Part shown: positions 43,972 to 53,586 of the stretch, in pieces
How positions within the stretch are numbered: position 1 is the stretch's first letter
Layout: the number at the start of each line of letters is the position of its first letter
Source of the DNA: CAVZOY01 sp963777095
GTDB lineage: Bacteria; Actinomycetota; Actinomycetes; Mycobacteriales; Geodermatophilaceae
Assembly: GCA_963777095.1 (NCBI GenBank)
Contig: CAVZOY010000001.1
Coordinates: 682,001-746,000 of the forward strand
Length of the DNA stretch: 64,000 bases
Reading direction: 5' to 3'
The notes under the pieces: generated by a model
Seen by the model: only the letters and a program-made list of their open reading frames with translations
What the model was told of the DNA's origin: nothing
The model's database searches: none
Made by a program: the position numbers and the translations under genes

Positions 43972-44607
43972 GTGAGCGCCGACCTGCGCAGCACCCGCGA
44001 CGGATGGCACCGCGTGGCCGAGCACGTCCTGGCCGCCGGCCAGTTCGCGGCCTCGGGCACGATCCGGCTGCGCGTCGCCCCCGGTGGCTTCCGGACGACG
44101 GCCGGCATCGCGGGCCGGCAGCTCGCCGTCGAGGGCGACCGGCTGGTCGTCGAGGACGGCGCCCTCCGGCGCGGGACGCCGCTGACCACGCTGCGGCGCG
44201 TCGCCGCATTCGCCGGCGTGGTGCCGGGCCTGCGGGGCAGCTACTCCCCCGCGACCGACGCCGACCTCGACACCCCGCTGGACGTCGACCCGGCGGCTGC
44301 GGGCGACCTCGCCGCGTGGTTCGCCCTCGGCGACGCCGCGCTGCGCCGCTTCGTCCCCGGCGTCGAGCCGGTGCTCTGGCCCGAGCACTTCGACGTCGCG
44401 ATCACCGTCGACGCCGTCAACTACGGCTGCTCCCCCGGCGACGAGTACCTCGCCGTCCCCTACCTGTACGTCGGGCCGCACGAGCCACCGGCGCCGGACC
44501 GGTTCTGGAACCAGCCCTTCGGCGCGGCCCTGCCGCGCGACCGGGTGCCGTACGTGGACACGGCGGTGGCCTTCTTCGCCGAGGGTCGGGACCGCGCGGG
44601 CCGGTGA
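43972..44607 (+). CDS. conserved-looking hypothetical protein
   Basis: 211 residues, not recognised as a named family. It is balanced in composition, soluble and without signal or membrane segments. Distinct blocks are WHRVAEHVLAAGQFAASGTIRLR near the start and EPVLWPEHFDVAITVDAVNYG, then PYLYVGPHEP and FWNQPFGAALP. The pattern of Trp/Pro/Tyr suggests an enzyme-like fold. It diverges from DUF72 and its stop is one base from the convergent molybdenum hydroxylase stop. Confidence 0.7.
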   Translation: MSADLRSTRDGWHRVAEHVLAAGQFAASGTIRLRVAPGGFRTTAGIAGRQLAVEGDRLVVEDGALRRGTPLTTLRRVAAFAGVVPGLRGSYSPATDADLDTPLDVDPAAAGDLAAWFALGDAALRRFVPGVEPVLWPEHFDVAITVDAVNYGCSPGDEYLAVPYLYVGPHEPPAPDRFWNQPFGAALPRDRVPYVDTAVAFFAEGRDRAGR

Positions 44608-44608
44608 G

Positions 44609-46715
44609 TCAGCCGTCGTGGAGGGCGGTCCAGACCTTCTCGGACGTCAGCGGGAGCTCATGCAGCCGGACGCCGACCGCGTCGGCCACCGCGTTGCCGA
44701 TCGCCGGCGCGACGCCGAGGTTGCCGAACTCGCCCACCGCCTTGGCACCGAACGGACCCGCGCCCTGGTCGTCGCCGACGTTCACGATGGTCAGCGGCGG
44801 CATGTCGGGCGCGGTGGGCAGCTTGTAGTCGCCGAGGCTGCCGGCCAGCACCTGACCGTCCTCGACGGGCAGCTCCTCCATGAGCGCCGCGCCGAGGCCG
44901 AAGGCGAAGCCGCCCTCGAGCTGACCGCGGTGCGAGATCGGGCTGATGATCGTGCCCGTGTCGGCGGCCATGGTCGCCCGCAGCACCCGGATCGCCCCGG
45001 TGAGCTCGTCGACCTCCACCTCGACCGCGACCGCGCCGAAGGCGTCGCTCTGCTCACCGCGCGGCGCCTCGGCCTCGCCGGTCACCGACACAGGGAAGTC
45101 CGACGGGTTCTCCGCCAGCTTCTCCCGCATCGCCTCGCCGGCCACGCGGGCCGCCTCGCCGAGCACGCGGGTCACCCGGCTGGCGCCGGCACCCTGGTCG
45201 AAGAGCGCCTCGGCCGTCGGCTTCTGGACCACCGTCACGCAGTCCTCGTCCACACCCAGGGCCGCCGCGGCCACGCGGGCGATCATGGTGACCGTCCCGG
45301 CACCCTGGTCGACCGCGCCGGTGACGACCTCGAAGCGGTCCGGCGCCAGCGCGCGCAGCACCACGCCGCCGTTGCCGGCGCCGCCCTTGCGCCGGTACAC
45401 GGCGATCCCGGCGCCCCGTGCCTCGCGGGCGTGCGTCGCCGAGGCCGATCCCCTCCGCCGCCCGGACGAGCACCTCCTCGGCGGGGTTCTCGGTGCGGAG
45501 CAGGTTGCGGCGGCGCAGCTCCACCGGGTCGATGCCGAGCTCGGCGGCGATCAGGTCGACGTGCGTCTCGCCGGCGAAGACCGCCTGCACCTCGCCCGGG
45601 GCCCGCATGTGCCCGCCGGGGACCGAGTTCGTGTAGACGGTGCGCAGCCGGTGGCGGGTGGTCGGGATCGCGTAGGCCGACATGGTGTCCAGGCCGCCGT
45701 GCGGCACCAGGTCGGGGGCGGCCTTGCCCGCCGCGTAGGCGCCGCCGTCGAAGACGACGTCCGCCGCGTGCGCGAGGAACCGCCCGTCGGCGTCGACCGC
45801 CGTCCGCAGGGTGATCTCGGCGGCGTGCCGGGGACCGGCGCCGCTGAGTTCCTCGACGTAGGACATGACCGACCGGACCGGCCGGCCGGTGGCCCGTGCG
45901 AGGTAGAAGCAGACGAACTCGTCGAGCGAGAAGCCCTTGCCGCCGAAGTCGCCACCGATGAACCGGTTGTTGATGACGATCTTCTCGGCCGGGTGGCCGG
46001 TGACGGCGGACAGGTGCGCCCGCAGGGTGAACGGCGCCTTGTTGGTGCTGATCACGTGGCAGACGTCGTCCTCGAACCAGACGAGGGCGCCGTGCGGCTC
46101 GATGAAGCCCTGGTGCTGCCGCGGGGTGCGGAACATGTGCTCGAAGACCCGGTGGGCATCAGCGAAGGCCGCCTCGACCTCGGCCGGCTCCGCGCCCTTG
46201 ACCAGGTCGCCCTGGAGATTGGGGTGCTCGGGCGGCGTCCGCGGGCCCCGCATGGTCAGGTAGCCGGCCGCCTCGGGGTGCAGCACCGGCGCGTCCGGCT
46301 CCAGCGCCGCGCGCGGGTCGAAGACCGTCGGCCGGTCCTCGTACTCGACGTCGATGAGCCGGACCGCCTCCTCGGCCGCCTCGCGGGTCTCGGCCGCGAC
46401 GGCGGCCACGCGCTGGCCGATGAACCGGACCCCGTCGATGGCCAGCACGGGCAGGTCGCGCAGGTGCCGGCCGAAGCGGACGTCGCCGATGTCCGCCCCG
46501 GTGAGGACGGCGACGACTCCGGGCAGCGCCCGCGCCGCAGACGTGTCGATCGACGTGATCGTGGCGTGCGGCACCGGGCTGGCCAGGCAGGCGACGTGCA
46601 GGACGCCGTCCGGGTAGTGGTCTCCGGTGTAACGGGCCTGGCCGGTGACCTTGAGGGCGCCCTCGTGGCGGATCTCGGGACGGGCGAACGGCGGTCGCAT
46701 GGTCGTGCGCGTCAT
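44609..46715 (-). CDS. xanthine dehydrogenase-type molybdopterin-binding large subunit (frame break)
   Basis: About 702 residues. The N-terminal domain (HEGALKVTGQARYTGDHYPDG) is followed by the Moco-binding region (RQHQGFIEP, GGDFGGKGFSLDEF, MRAPGEVQAVFAGETHVD, DQGAGTVTMIARV) and the catalytic Glu region GAKAVGEFGNLGVAPAI. The frame slips near 45425-45440; both halves match. The CO-dehydrogenase active-site loop AYRCSFR is absent, so it is a purine, aldehyde or N-heterocycle hydroxylase rather than CODH. It is last of a three-gene operon, overlapping the FAD subunit by four bases. Confidence 0.87.
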
Positions 46716-47578
46716 CGGGCTGCCTCCTGGAGCAGTCGGTCCAGCAGCCGGCGGGTGCTGACGCGGGCCATCTCGGTCTTGTAGCGGGCCGAGCCCCGGC
46801 CGTCGCTGATCGGCGCCAGCTCGCCGGCGAGCGCGTCGGCGGCCGCGGCCACGGCGTCGGCACCCGCGTCGCTGCCGAGCAGCACCGCCTCGGCCGCGCG
46901 GCAGCGCAGCGGCGTCGCGCCGCCACCGGCGACCGCGAGGCGGGCGTCGCTGACCCGACCGTCGTCGACGACCAGGCCGGCGGCGACCGACACCGTCGGG
47001 TAGTCGTCCTGGGTGCGCGGCAGGAACTTCAGGTAGCCGGTGCGCAGCCCGGCCGGCAACGGCGGCACGTGCACCGCCTCGAGGATCTCGCCCTCCTCGA
47101 GCACGGTCTCGAAGAAGCCGAGGAACAGGTCGGTGACCGGCACCTCGCGCACTCCTTCGGGGCCGCGCACGCGGGCGACGGCGTCGTGGACCATCAGCAT
47201 CGGCGGCAGGTCCTGGTTCGGGTCGGCGTGCACCAGGTTGCCGCCCACGGTGGCCTGGTTGCGGATCCGCACGGTGGCCACGTGCGACGCCGCCTCCGCC
47301 AGCCCGGGCGCGACCTCGCGCACCAGCGCGGCCGTCTCGACGTCCCGGATCGTCGCCATCGCGCCGAAGGTGAGCCCCTCGCCCGCCGAGCCGCGCAGCC
47401 CCTGGAGCTCCGGAACGCCGGCGAGCGCGATCACGTGCTCGGGCTCGGCCAGCCCGAGCTTGGCCATGTTCATCAGCGAGGTGCCCCCGGCCAGCAACTC
47501 CGCCTCGTCGCCGAGCTCGGCGATCAGGTCGAGCGTCTCGGGCAGCGTGGTCGGCCGGTGGTAGTCGAAGAGCCGCAT
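46712..47578 (-). CDS. xanthine dehydrogenase-type FAD-binding medium subunit
   Basis: 288 residues. The FAD pyrophosphate motif LLAGGTSLMNMAKLGL near residue 30 and the TVGGNLVHADPNQDLP motif near 110 are typical of the medium subunits. The C-terminal CO_deh_flav_C domain follows (FLPRTQDDYPTVSVAAGLVV). It passes electrons from the small subunit's Fe-S clusters to NAD+ or another acceptor. Its start and stop both overlap neighbours. Confidence 0.92.
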   Translation of the reverse strand: MRLFDYHRPTTLPETLDLIAELGDEAELLAGGTSLMNMAKLGLAEPEHVIALAGVPELQGLRGSAGEGLTFGAMATIRDVETAALVREVAPGLAEAASHVATVRIRNQATVGGNLVHADPNQDLPPMLMVHDAVARVRGPEGVREVPVTDLFLGFFETVLEEGEILEAVHVPPLPAGLRTGYLKFLPRTQDDYPTVSVAAGLVVDDGRVSDARLAVAGGGATPLRCRAAEAVLLGSDAGADAVAAAADALAGELAPISDGRGSARYKTEMARVSTRRLLDRLLQEAAR

Positions 47579-48129
47579 CAGGCCGGCTCCCCCGCGGCCG
47601 CGTCGGCCGTCGCGTCGGCGGCCTGGAGCACCGCGTTGACGATCGAGTAGTAGCCGGTGCAGCGGCAGATGTTGCCCATCATCCAGTTCCGCACCTGGTC
47701 CGGAGCGGGGCGCGGGCACTCGCGCAGCAGGGCCGTCGCGGCCACGACCTGCCCGGGCGTGCAGATGCCGCACTGGAAGCCGCCGCACTCGAGGAAGGCC
47801 TGCTGCACGGCCGACAGCCGGCCGTCGTCGTCGGCCAGCCCCTCGACCGTGGTCACCTCGCGGCCCTCGACCGCGCCGACCGGCAGAAGGCAGGCGCTCA
47901 TGAGCGTGCCGTCGACCAGGATGCTGCAGGCGCCGCAGACACCGACGCTGCAGCCCTCCTTGGTCCCGGTGAGGCCCAGGTCCTCGCGCAGCACCTCGAG
48001 GACGGGCCGGGCCGCCGCCGTGACGACGGCCCGTTCCTCCCCGTTCACTCGGAATGCGATCGGCTCGCTGTTGTCCGGCACCCGGGCCCACTCCCCTTCG
48101 AGTTCGCACACGTCGGGTGCGATCCTCAC
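47578..48129 (-). CDS. xanthine dehydrogenase-type 2Fe-2S small subunit
   Basis: 183 residues with two 2Fe-2S clusters: plant-type CSVGVCGACSIL...C at about 59-78, and the helical-domain CGICTPG...CRCTG at about 120-157. It carries electrons between the molybdenum site and FAD. GTG 48129 adds about 20 residues before the usual start of the domain; a later GTG (VPDNSEP) is possible. The stop and the next ATG share one base (TGATG). A GntR-type operator candidate lies upstream. Confidence 0.92.
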   Translation of the reverse strand: MRIAPDVCELEGEWARVPDNSEPIAFRVNGEERAVVTAAARPVLEVLREDLGLTGTKEGCSVGVCGACSILVDGTLMSACLLPVGAVEGREVTTVEGLADDDGRLSAVQQAFLECGGFQCGICTPGQVVAATALLRECPRPAPDQVRNWMMGNICRCTGYYSIVNAVLQAADATADAAAGEPA

Positions 48130-48140
48130 CTGTGGACTAA

Positions 48141-48151
48141 TGGTCTGACAA
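48141..48151. promoter_or_regulatory. FadR/GntR-type operator candidate upstream of the molybdenum hydroxylase operon
   Basis: TGGTCTGACAA fits the FadR-subfamily consensus TNGTNNNACNA at every fixed position and lies 12 bases before the operon's first start codon. No GntR gene is in the window, so a regulator elsewhere would be required. Confidence 0.4.
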
Positions 48152-48165
48152 CTACGCTTCCAGGA

Positions 48166-49182
48166 TCAGTCGGCGCCGGGGGCCATCCAGGACGGCGAGA
48201 GCTGCGAACGAACGCCGCCGCCCTGAGTGCAGCCGGGCATCTGCCAGGGCACCGCGACAGTGAGGGCCACCGGGATCGAGCAGGGAGCGGTTCCTACCGG
48301 TACTGGTCTCAGCAGCTCGGCGACGACACTGCGGCCCTCGCTCGTGCGCGGCGAGAGGAGTGTCCCGTCCCCGCCGTACGGCAGCACGGCCAGGCGGACG
48401 GGGCGGGCGGCAGACCTCAGCGCCTCGGCATAGCGGCGGGCGTCCGGCAGCAGCAGATCCCCCTCGCCAACGAGCAGCGTCGTCGGAACCATCCTCCCGT
48501 CGGTCAGCCACGCGTACGGCGTCGCCGTCCTCCAGGCGTCCGGACGCTGCCTCGGAGGGCTTCCGAAGAATCTGACCCCGCGGGGGGTGACGTAGCGGTC
48601 GGGCACCGGGAGCGGCCAGCCATAGAAGCCGGCGATCCCGACGACGGCGTCTGGCCACGGCTCCTCGTGCGGATATCGACACCGTGCGCTGTCGAAACGT
48701 GCACCGACGGCGCCGACCACCGCAGCGGCGAGTGCCCCGTCGGACCATCCTGCGAGCACGACGGGGCGAGCGCCTCCCCCGAGCGACGCGGCATGCGCGT
48801 TCGCGAATCGCACCGCACAGGCCACATCGGCGTAGGCGCCGGGAAACCGCGCGTCGGCATCCATCCCGGCCCAGTCGGCGTTGAGAACGACGGAGCCGGC
48901 AGCGACAAGGGCCTCGGCCAGCCTGTTCAGGTCCGATCGGTCGCCGCAGCAGCCATGCACGAGCACGACGACCGGACGCCGGAGGTCACCGTCGGTCGGA
49001 GGCGTGGCAGTCGGGCGGTAGACCGCCAGACTGCGCCCGGACGCGTAGTCCTCCACCGTGACCTCGAGCGTTGGCGTGCGGAGATCCGGACCGACGGGAG
49101 CCGGCGCCACTGCCGCAGGCCAGGCGAGCAGCAGCAGGAGCACGACCGCCGCAGCACCGGATCCGACCCGCCGCTCAGCCAC
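48166..49182 (-). CDS. secreted alpha/beta hydrolase (last gene of the TIR operon)
   Basis: 338 residues. A signal peptide (GAAAVVLLLLLAWPAAVAPAP) indicates export. The mature part has an alpha/beta-hydrolase fold: oxyanion region VLVHGCCGDRSDL, nucleophile elbow GWSDG near 145, an acidic residue in VGEGDLLLPDARRY and a C-terminal extension. It resembles dienelactone-hydrolase/PET-esterase-like secreted hydrolases. The GTG start lies eight bases inside the 3' end of the TIR-STAND gene, so it is co-translated with it. Why an exported hydrolase accompanies a TIR module is unclear. Confidence 0.75.
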   Translation of the reverse strand: MAERRVGSGAAAVVLLLLLAWPAAVAPAPVGPDLRTPTLEVTVEDYASGRSLAVYRPTATPPTDGDLRRPVVVLVHGCCGDRSDLNRLAEALVAAGSVVLNADWAGMDADARFPGAYADVACAVRFANAHAASLGGGARPVVLAGWSDGALAAAVVGAVGARFDSARCRYPHEEPWPDAVVGIAGFYGWPLPVPDRYVTPRGVRFFGSPPRQRPDAWRTATPYAWLTDGRMVPTTLLVGEGDLLLPDARRYAEALRSAARPVRLAVLPYGGDGTLLSPRTSEGRSVVAELLRPVPVGTAPCSIPVALTVAVPWQMPGCTQGGGVRSQLSPSWMAPGAD

Positions 49183-52100
49183 CGGGCAGGCCCGGACACG
49201 TCACCGGTGGTTCGTCGAACCCGTAGGGCGCGGCCTCCTGTGCGGTCAGATTGCGCCCGGCCACGTCGCACGCGATGGCGATCCACCGGTCGACGTCCAG
49301 CGTCCACAGCGCGGGTCCGCCCACTCCCGTGGTGAAGACAGCATCTGCGCCCGGGACAGCGGAGACCGCGTGGATCTCCCCCCGTCGCCCGAGTTCGCCC
49401 AGGGACTCCAACCGCGAGCCGGCATCCCAGAGCCGCACCGTCCCGGCCTCGTCCGTGGTCACCAGCCGACCGCCGGACGGGTCGAACGCGACACCCGTGA
49501 CCATGCCTTCATGACCGGCGAGTACCGCGCGGACCGCACGCCCGGCGTCCGACTCGAGGGTGTCGTACAGCACGACCTCACCGTCGGCGTTGCCCGCGGC
49601 GATCACTCGTCCGTCCGGGCTCACCGTCAGGGAGCCGAACGGGCTCGTCTCGTCGAACAACGTCCGTCGCCGGTCGTCGGACAAGGCCGTCCACAGGTGC
49701 ATGGCTCCGTCCGCACCCACGGAGAGGAGGGCCCCGTCGGACGCTCGGAACGCCAGGTCCTCGACCCAGTTCTCGTGTGCGAGCAGACGTGTGTGGACCA
49801 CCTCGAGGTCCGGATCGAGCAACTCGACCACTCCCCGGTGACCGCCCGCTGCGATGGTTCGGCCGTCGGGTGACACTGCAACCCGTACCGACTCCTGCTC
49901 GAGCCGGGTCTCGGCCGACGGCTGCTCCCCGTTGTCCAGATCCCAGACGAGCAGTCGCCCGTCGAAGGTCGCGGCGACGAGCATGCCGCCGGGACCGAAG
50001 GCCATGTCGCTGACGGGCCCTTGCGCGTCCAGGAGCATGTCCGTCGGCGCCCCGTCCGATGCCTGTCGGATCACCACCAGGCCGCTGTCGTCCCCGGTCG
50101 CCACCAATCCCGCGGACGGGTCGACTGCGACTGCGTAGCCGGACGCCGGCTGGTCGCTCAACGCAGTGGCGATCCGGTTTGCTGCGAGGTCGCCGACGTC
50201 CCAGAGAACGAGCCGTCCCCCTCCGCCGACCGAGAGCAGTCGATCGGCTGCGGCGAAGGCGACCCCCCGCACCGAGTCGCCGTGTCCCAGCAAGGGCTCG
50301 CCCACCGAGCGACCCGCTGCGGCGTCCCAGAGCCGTACGCTCTGATCTCGCCCGGCCGACGCCACGCGAGCTCCGTCGGGCGAGAAGTCGACATCGAAGA
50401 TGCGCTCGGAGTGGCCAGGCATGTCGTGCAGCAACCGGCCGTCCGGCAGTGCCCAGATCCGGACCGAGCCTTCTGCGCCTCCGGATGCCAGGAGCTGACC
50501 GTCCGGACTGACGGCCAACGCGCGAACGGCGCCTTCGTGCCCGGGGAGTTCGCTGCGGAGAGCTCTGGTGGACACGTCCCAGAGGAGGATCCGCGTGTCC
50601 TCGCTCCGGTCCTCCGTGCGCCCGCCCGCCCCGATCAGCGTCGCGCCGTCCGGTGTGAATGCGAGGTCGTTGATCCAGTCGCCGTAGCCGCGGAACTCCC
50701 CGCGCAGGACTCCTGACCCGGCGTCGTGCAGGAGGACTCGCCCATCGTCGCCGCCGGTCGCGATGAGCCGCCCGTCGGGACTGTAGGCAGCCGCCCGAAC
50801 CGGACCTTCGTGACCCGTGCCAGACGGCCCCGGCCCGGCAAGCCGGAGGACCGCCCCTCCCGTGAGGGACCACTGGACGACCTCCCCCAGAGACGAGGTC
50901 GCCGTGACGGCGCCGCCGTCACGGCTGACGGCGACGCCGCGGAGCTCGCCCTCGAGCCGACCCAGGGCACGGGGCGGGTCGCTCTTCGCCGGATCAAGGA
51001 CGAGCACCGTGCCGTCCTCCCCTCCGATCACCGCGAGGCTGCCATCCGTGGTCGCGTCGACGGCCCGTTGCACGTCGGGGACGGGCCAGATCCTCGCCAG
51101 ACTCGGGTTCGACCGCAGGGCAGTGAGCATCCCGGAGACGGTGGTGGCCTGCCGGCGCAGCCGCAGCCCTTCGGTCGCGAGGAGAAGGGCGCGATCCACC
51201 TGCTCCGGGGGAAGTGCGGATGCGGCCAGGCCCAACTCTCCGGACCGGGCTCGATCACGTTCCGCGCGCGCGTCGCCGCGCTGGTCGACGGCGATCAATG
51301 CCGCGACCAGGACCGCAGCCAGGAGGACGGCCAGCGCGGCCGTCAGTCCGCGGAACAGGAGGTCGAGCCGGCGCTTGTGCCGCCGTACGTCCTCGATCGC
51401 CGCCCGACTCGCCGCTACCTGAGCGAGCAGGTCCGAGCTGGCCCCCAACTCGTCCGCGTCAGGTCCGTCGAGCCACGCCTTCGCCTGGCCGAGCTCGGCT
51501 TCGTCGAGCAGGCCCCCGCGACCGCGCCCGAGCCGCACCCAGTTCTGCGCTCCCGCCTCCAGCTGGCGCCGTACGTATTCGGCAGCCCGACGCTCCGCGA
51601 TCCACCCCCGCAGCGCGGGCCATCCGGCGATGATCGCTTCGTGGGCCAGGTCGATCCGGGCCGCCTCCGGGTCCTCGGTCGACTCGTCCATGGTGCAGAT
51701 GACCAGACGTGCATCGATGAGGCGCTGCAACACCCGGTCGAAGACGGCCGGATCGCTGTCCTCGCTGTAGAGGTCACTGCGTCGTTGCTGACGCCGGACA
51801 TCGTCCCTCCCGTCGAGCAGCTGGACCAGTCGTAGGAAGATCCGGCGCGCAACCATGCGCTCGTCCTCGCCGGCGAGGCCGGCCATCGCCTCGTCCGCCC
51901 GGCGTGCGAGAGCGACCTGCAGACCCGTTCGCGGCGGCTCGCCGTACGCGCTGCCCGGCAGGACCAGAGCGTCGTAGGCGCTGATCGGGAGGTACCGACG
52001 GCGCAGCCGGCCCCACAGCAGCACCAGGGTCTCCTGGATGAGTGGCAGGCTGCCCGGCTGCCCCGCGGCGTCGTGGACGATCGCTTGGACCAAAGCCGCC

Positions 52101-53140
52101 TCGATGTGCACGTTCACCCGCTGCGCCGGCGCGACGATGGCCTCCCGCAGCCGATTGCCAGTCAGGGGGAGGATCTCAAGACGGTGGCCGCTGACCATCT
52201 CCCACAGCGGGGAGCCCATCACCTGCGGGTAGTAGTCCGCCCGGAAGGCCACGATGCAGATCGCGGCTCCGGAACTCACGATCCGCAAGAGTTCCGCGCA
52301 GAAGCCGTCCCGCTGCACCGCGTCGACCGCGGCGTCGCCCGTTCCGTGGGTGAACAGTTCCTCCAGCTGGTCGACGATGAGGACCGTGCTCGCCGCGCCT
52401 CCCGAGCCCACCGAGTCCCGCGCGGCGATCAGCGAGTCGAGCGGCCGGGAGCCGGGACGGACGGTGACGACGTCGGACACCGACTCCGGCAGCGCGGGGA
52501 CGACCCCCGCGTACAGCAAGGACGACTTACCGCACCCTGAGGGGCCTACCAGAGCGAGAAAAGGGTGCAGACGGAGCCGAGCGAGCACCTCGTCGATCTC
52601 GGCGCGACGCCCGAAGAAGCGATCGTGCTGGTCCTCACGGTAGGGCGACATCCCGGGATACGGACACTCCGGCGTGAGCTCCTCGGCGGGGATGCCCCGG
52701 CGCATGTCGAGCAGGAGCCGCTCGAGGACGGAGTCCCAGTTGGCCTCGTCCGTCGCGTCCAACCCGGTCAGCATGCTCAGGGAGAGCGGCAGCTTCGGCA
52801 CCGGATGCAGCCGGATGGGGACGACCGGCCAGGTGGAGTGCTCGAGACCGAACTGCTCGGCGAGCACCTGCACCCGTCGCGTGCCCTCGTCGGCCAGGAA
52901 TGCCGGCGAGATGATCAGAAGCACGCGATCAGAGCCCTCGACCGCAGCGGTGAAGTGGTCGAGCTCGGGCGTGCCCAGGCGCGATTGGCGCTCCATGGCG
53001 ACGGTGACCCCGGCCGCCTCCAGCCCCGGAACCAGGAATCCCTCGACCCAGTCCCGGTCGTCGTCGGCGAAGGAGATGTAGACGTCCGCGCGGCCGGCCG
53101 GTACCAGCGCCGCGGCGGTGCCCTTGACCCGGCCGGTCAC
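49175..53140 (-). CDS. TIR-STAND NTPase-transmembrane-WD40 protein
   Basis: 1321 residues. A TIR-like domain at 18-115 (ADVYISFADDDRDWVEGFLVPGL) lies first. Next comes an nSTAND1-type NTPase opening YPGMSPYREDQHDRFFGR with P-loop GPSGCGKSS at 199-207 and Walker B-like VLIVDQLEEL. A helical stretch and a single membrane segment (LTAALAVLLAAVLVAALIAV, about 588-608) follow, and then about 14 WD40 blades to the C-terminus. The position of the TIR catalytic Glu is Val90. The architecture is that of signal-transducing immune or conflict NTPases, with WD40 as sensor. GTG 53140 overlaps the stop of the stand-alone TIR gene. Confidence 0.87.
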   Translation of the reverse strand: MTGRVKGTAAALVPAGRADVYISFADDDRDWVEGFLVPGLEAAGVTVAMERQSRLGTPELDHFTAAVEGSDRVLLIISPAFLADEGTRRVQVLAEQFGLEHSTWPVVPIRLHPVPKLPLSLSMLTGLDATDEANWDSVLERLLLDMRRGIPAEELTPECPYPGMSPYREDQHDRFFGRRAEIDEVLARLRLHPFLALVGPSGCGKSSLLYAGVVPALPESVSDVVTVRPGSRPLDSLIAARDSVGSGGAASTVLIVDQLEELFTHGTGDAAVDAVQRDGFCAELLRIVSSGAAICIVAFRADYYPQVMGSPLWEMVSGHRLEILPLTGNRLREAIVAPAQRVNVHIEAALVQAIVHDAAGQPGSLPLIQETLVLLWGRLRRRYLPISAYDALVLPGSAYGEPPRTGLQVALARRADEAMAGLAGEDERMVARRIFLRLVQLLDGRDDVRRQQRRSDLYSEDSDPAVFDRVLQRLIDARLVICTMDESTEDPEAARIDLAHEAIIAGWPALRGWIAERRAAEYVRRQLEAGAQNWVRLGRGRGGLLDEAELGQAKAWLDGPDADELGASSDLLAQVAASRAAIEDVRRHKRRLDLLFRGLTAALAVLLAAVLVAALIAVDQRGDARAERDRARSGELGLAASALPPEQVDRALLLATEGLRLRRQATTVSGMLTALRSNPSLARIWPVPDVQRAVDATTDGSLAVIGGEDGTVLVLDPAKSDPPRALGRLEGELRGVAVSRDGGAVTATSSLGEVVQWSLTGGAVLRLAGPGPSGTGHEGPVRAAAYSPDGRLIATGGDDGRVLLHDAGSGVLRGEFRGYGDWINDLAFTPDGATLIGAGGRTEDRSEDTRILLWDVSTRALRSELPGHEGAVRALAVSPDGQLLASGGAEGSVRIWALPDGRLLHDMPGHSERIFDVDFSPDGARVASAGRDQSVRLWDAAAGRSVGEPLLGHGDSVRGVAFAAADRLLSVGGGGRLVLWDVGDLAANRIATALSDQPASGYAVAVDPSAGLVATGDDSGLVVIRQASDGAPTDMLLDAQGPVSDMAFGPGGMLVAATFDGRLLVWDLDNGEQPSAETRLEQESVRVAVSPDGRTIAAGGHRGVVELLDPDLEVVHTRLLAHENWVEDLAFRASDGALLSVGADGAMHLWTALSDDRRRTLFDETSPFGSLTVSPDGRVIAAGNADGEVVLYDTLESDAGRAVRAVLAGHEGMVTGVAFDPSGGRLVTTDEAGTVRLWDAGSRLESLGELGRRGEIHAVSAVPGADAVFTTGVGGPALWTLDVDRWIAIACDVAGRNLTAQEAAPYGFDEPPVTCPGLPGG

Positions 53141-53586
53141 GGTCGCGCCCACCTCGGGAACGGGCTCCGCACCATCCGCTGAATCTCCGCGATTCCGTCG
53201 TCGAAGCGCGCATCGTCGATCATGTCGACCGAGGGCAGTCCGAGGTCGAGCGGCGGCAGAGCCTCCCGTAGGACGACGATGAGCCGCGGCTGTGACTCGA
53301 CGAGGCCCAGCCGGTAGGCCATCTCGAACTCCGCGGCGGTGAACGTGCTGCGCAGGTACCTCGACGTCCGCACCGCCACGGTGAACCGACTGGCTTCCAC
53401 GCCCAGCTCCATGTTCGGCATCACGGGCGGACCGAGCCGGAAGTCGCCATGGTCCAGGAAGACCGACATCTCCTGTGCGCACAGGGCGGGGACGAACCGC
53501 TTGGTGACCCAGGAGGCGTCCGGCTCTTCGTGCCGGTAGCTCACGAAGAGGTCGTGGGTCCAGGCCGGACCGCGCGGCCTTCTCAC
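53137..53586 (-). CDS. stand-alone TIR-domain protein
   Basis: 149 residues, essentially only a TIR domain: HDLFVSYRHEEPDASWVTKRFV at the start, SVFLDHGDFRLGPP (BB-loop region), SRFTVAVRTSRYLRS, then TAAEFEMA with Glu86 at the place of the NADase catalytic Glu. It is probably an NAD+-consuming effector or signalling enzyme partnered with the next gene's TIR domain. Both ends overlap neighbours by four bases (LCP gene before, TIR-STAND gene after). Confidence 0.82.
   Translation of the reverse strand: MRRPRGPAWTHDLFVSYRHEEPDASWVTKRFVPALCAQEMSVFLDHGDFRLGPPVMPNMELGVEASRFTVAVRTSRYLRSTFTAAEFEMAYRLGLVESQPRLIVVLREALPPLDLGLPSVDMIDDARFDDGIAEIQRMVRSPFPRWARP

Noticed and set aside
44609..48129. Carbon monoxide dehydrogenase (coxSML)
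   Set aside because: The large subunit lacks the AYRCSFR active-site loop of form I CO dehydrogenase, so a xanthine dehydrogenase-type hydroxylase is the safer call.
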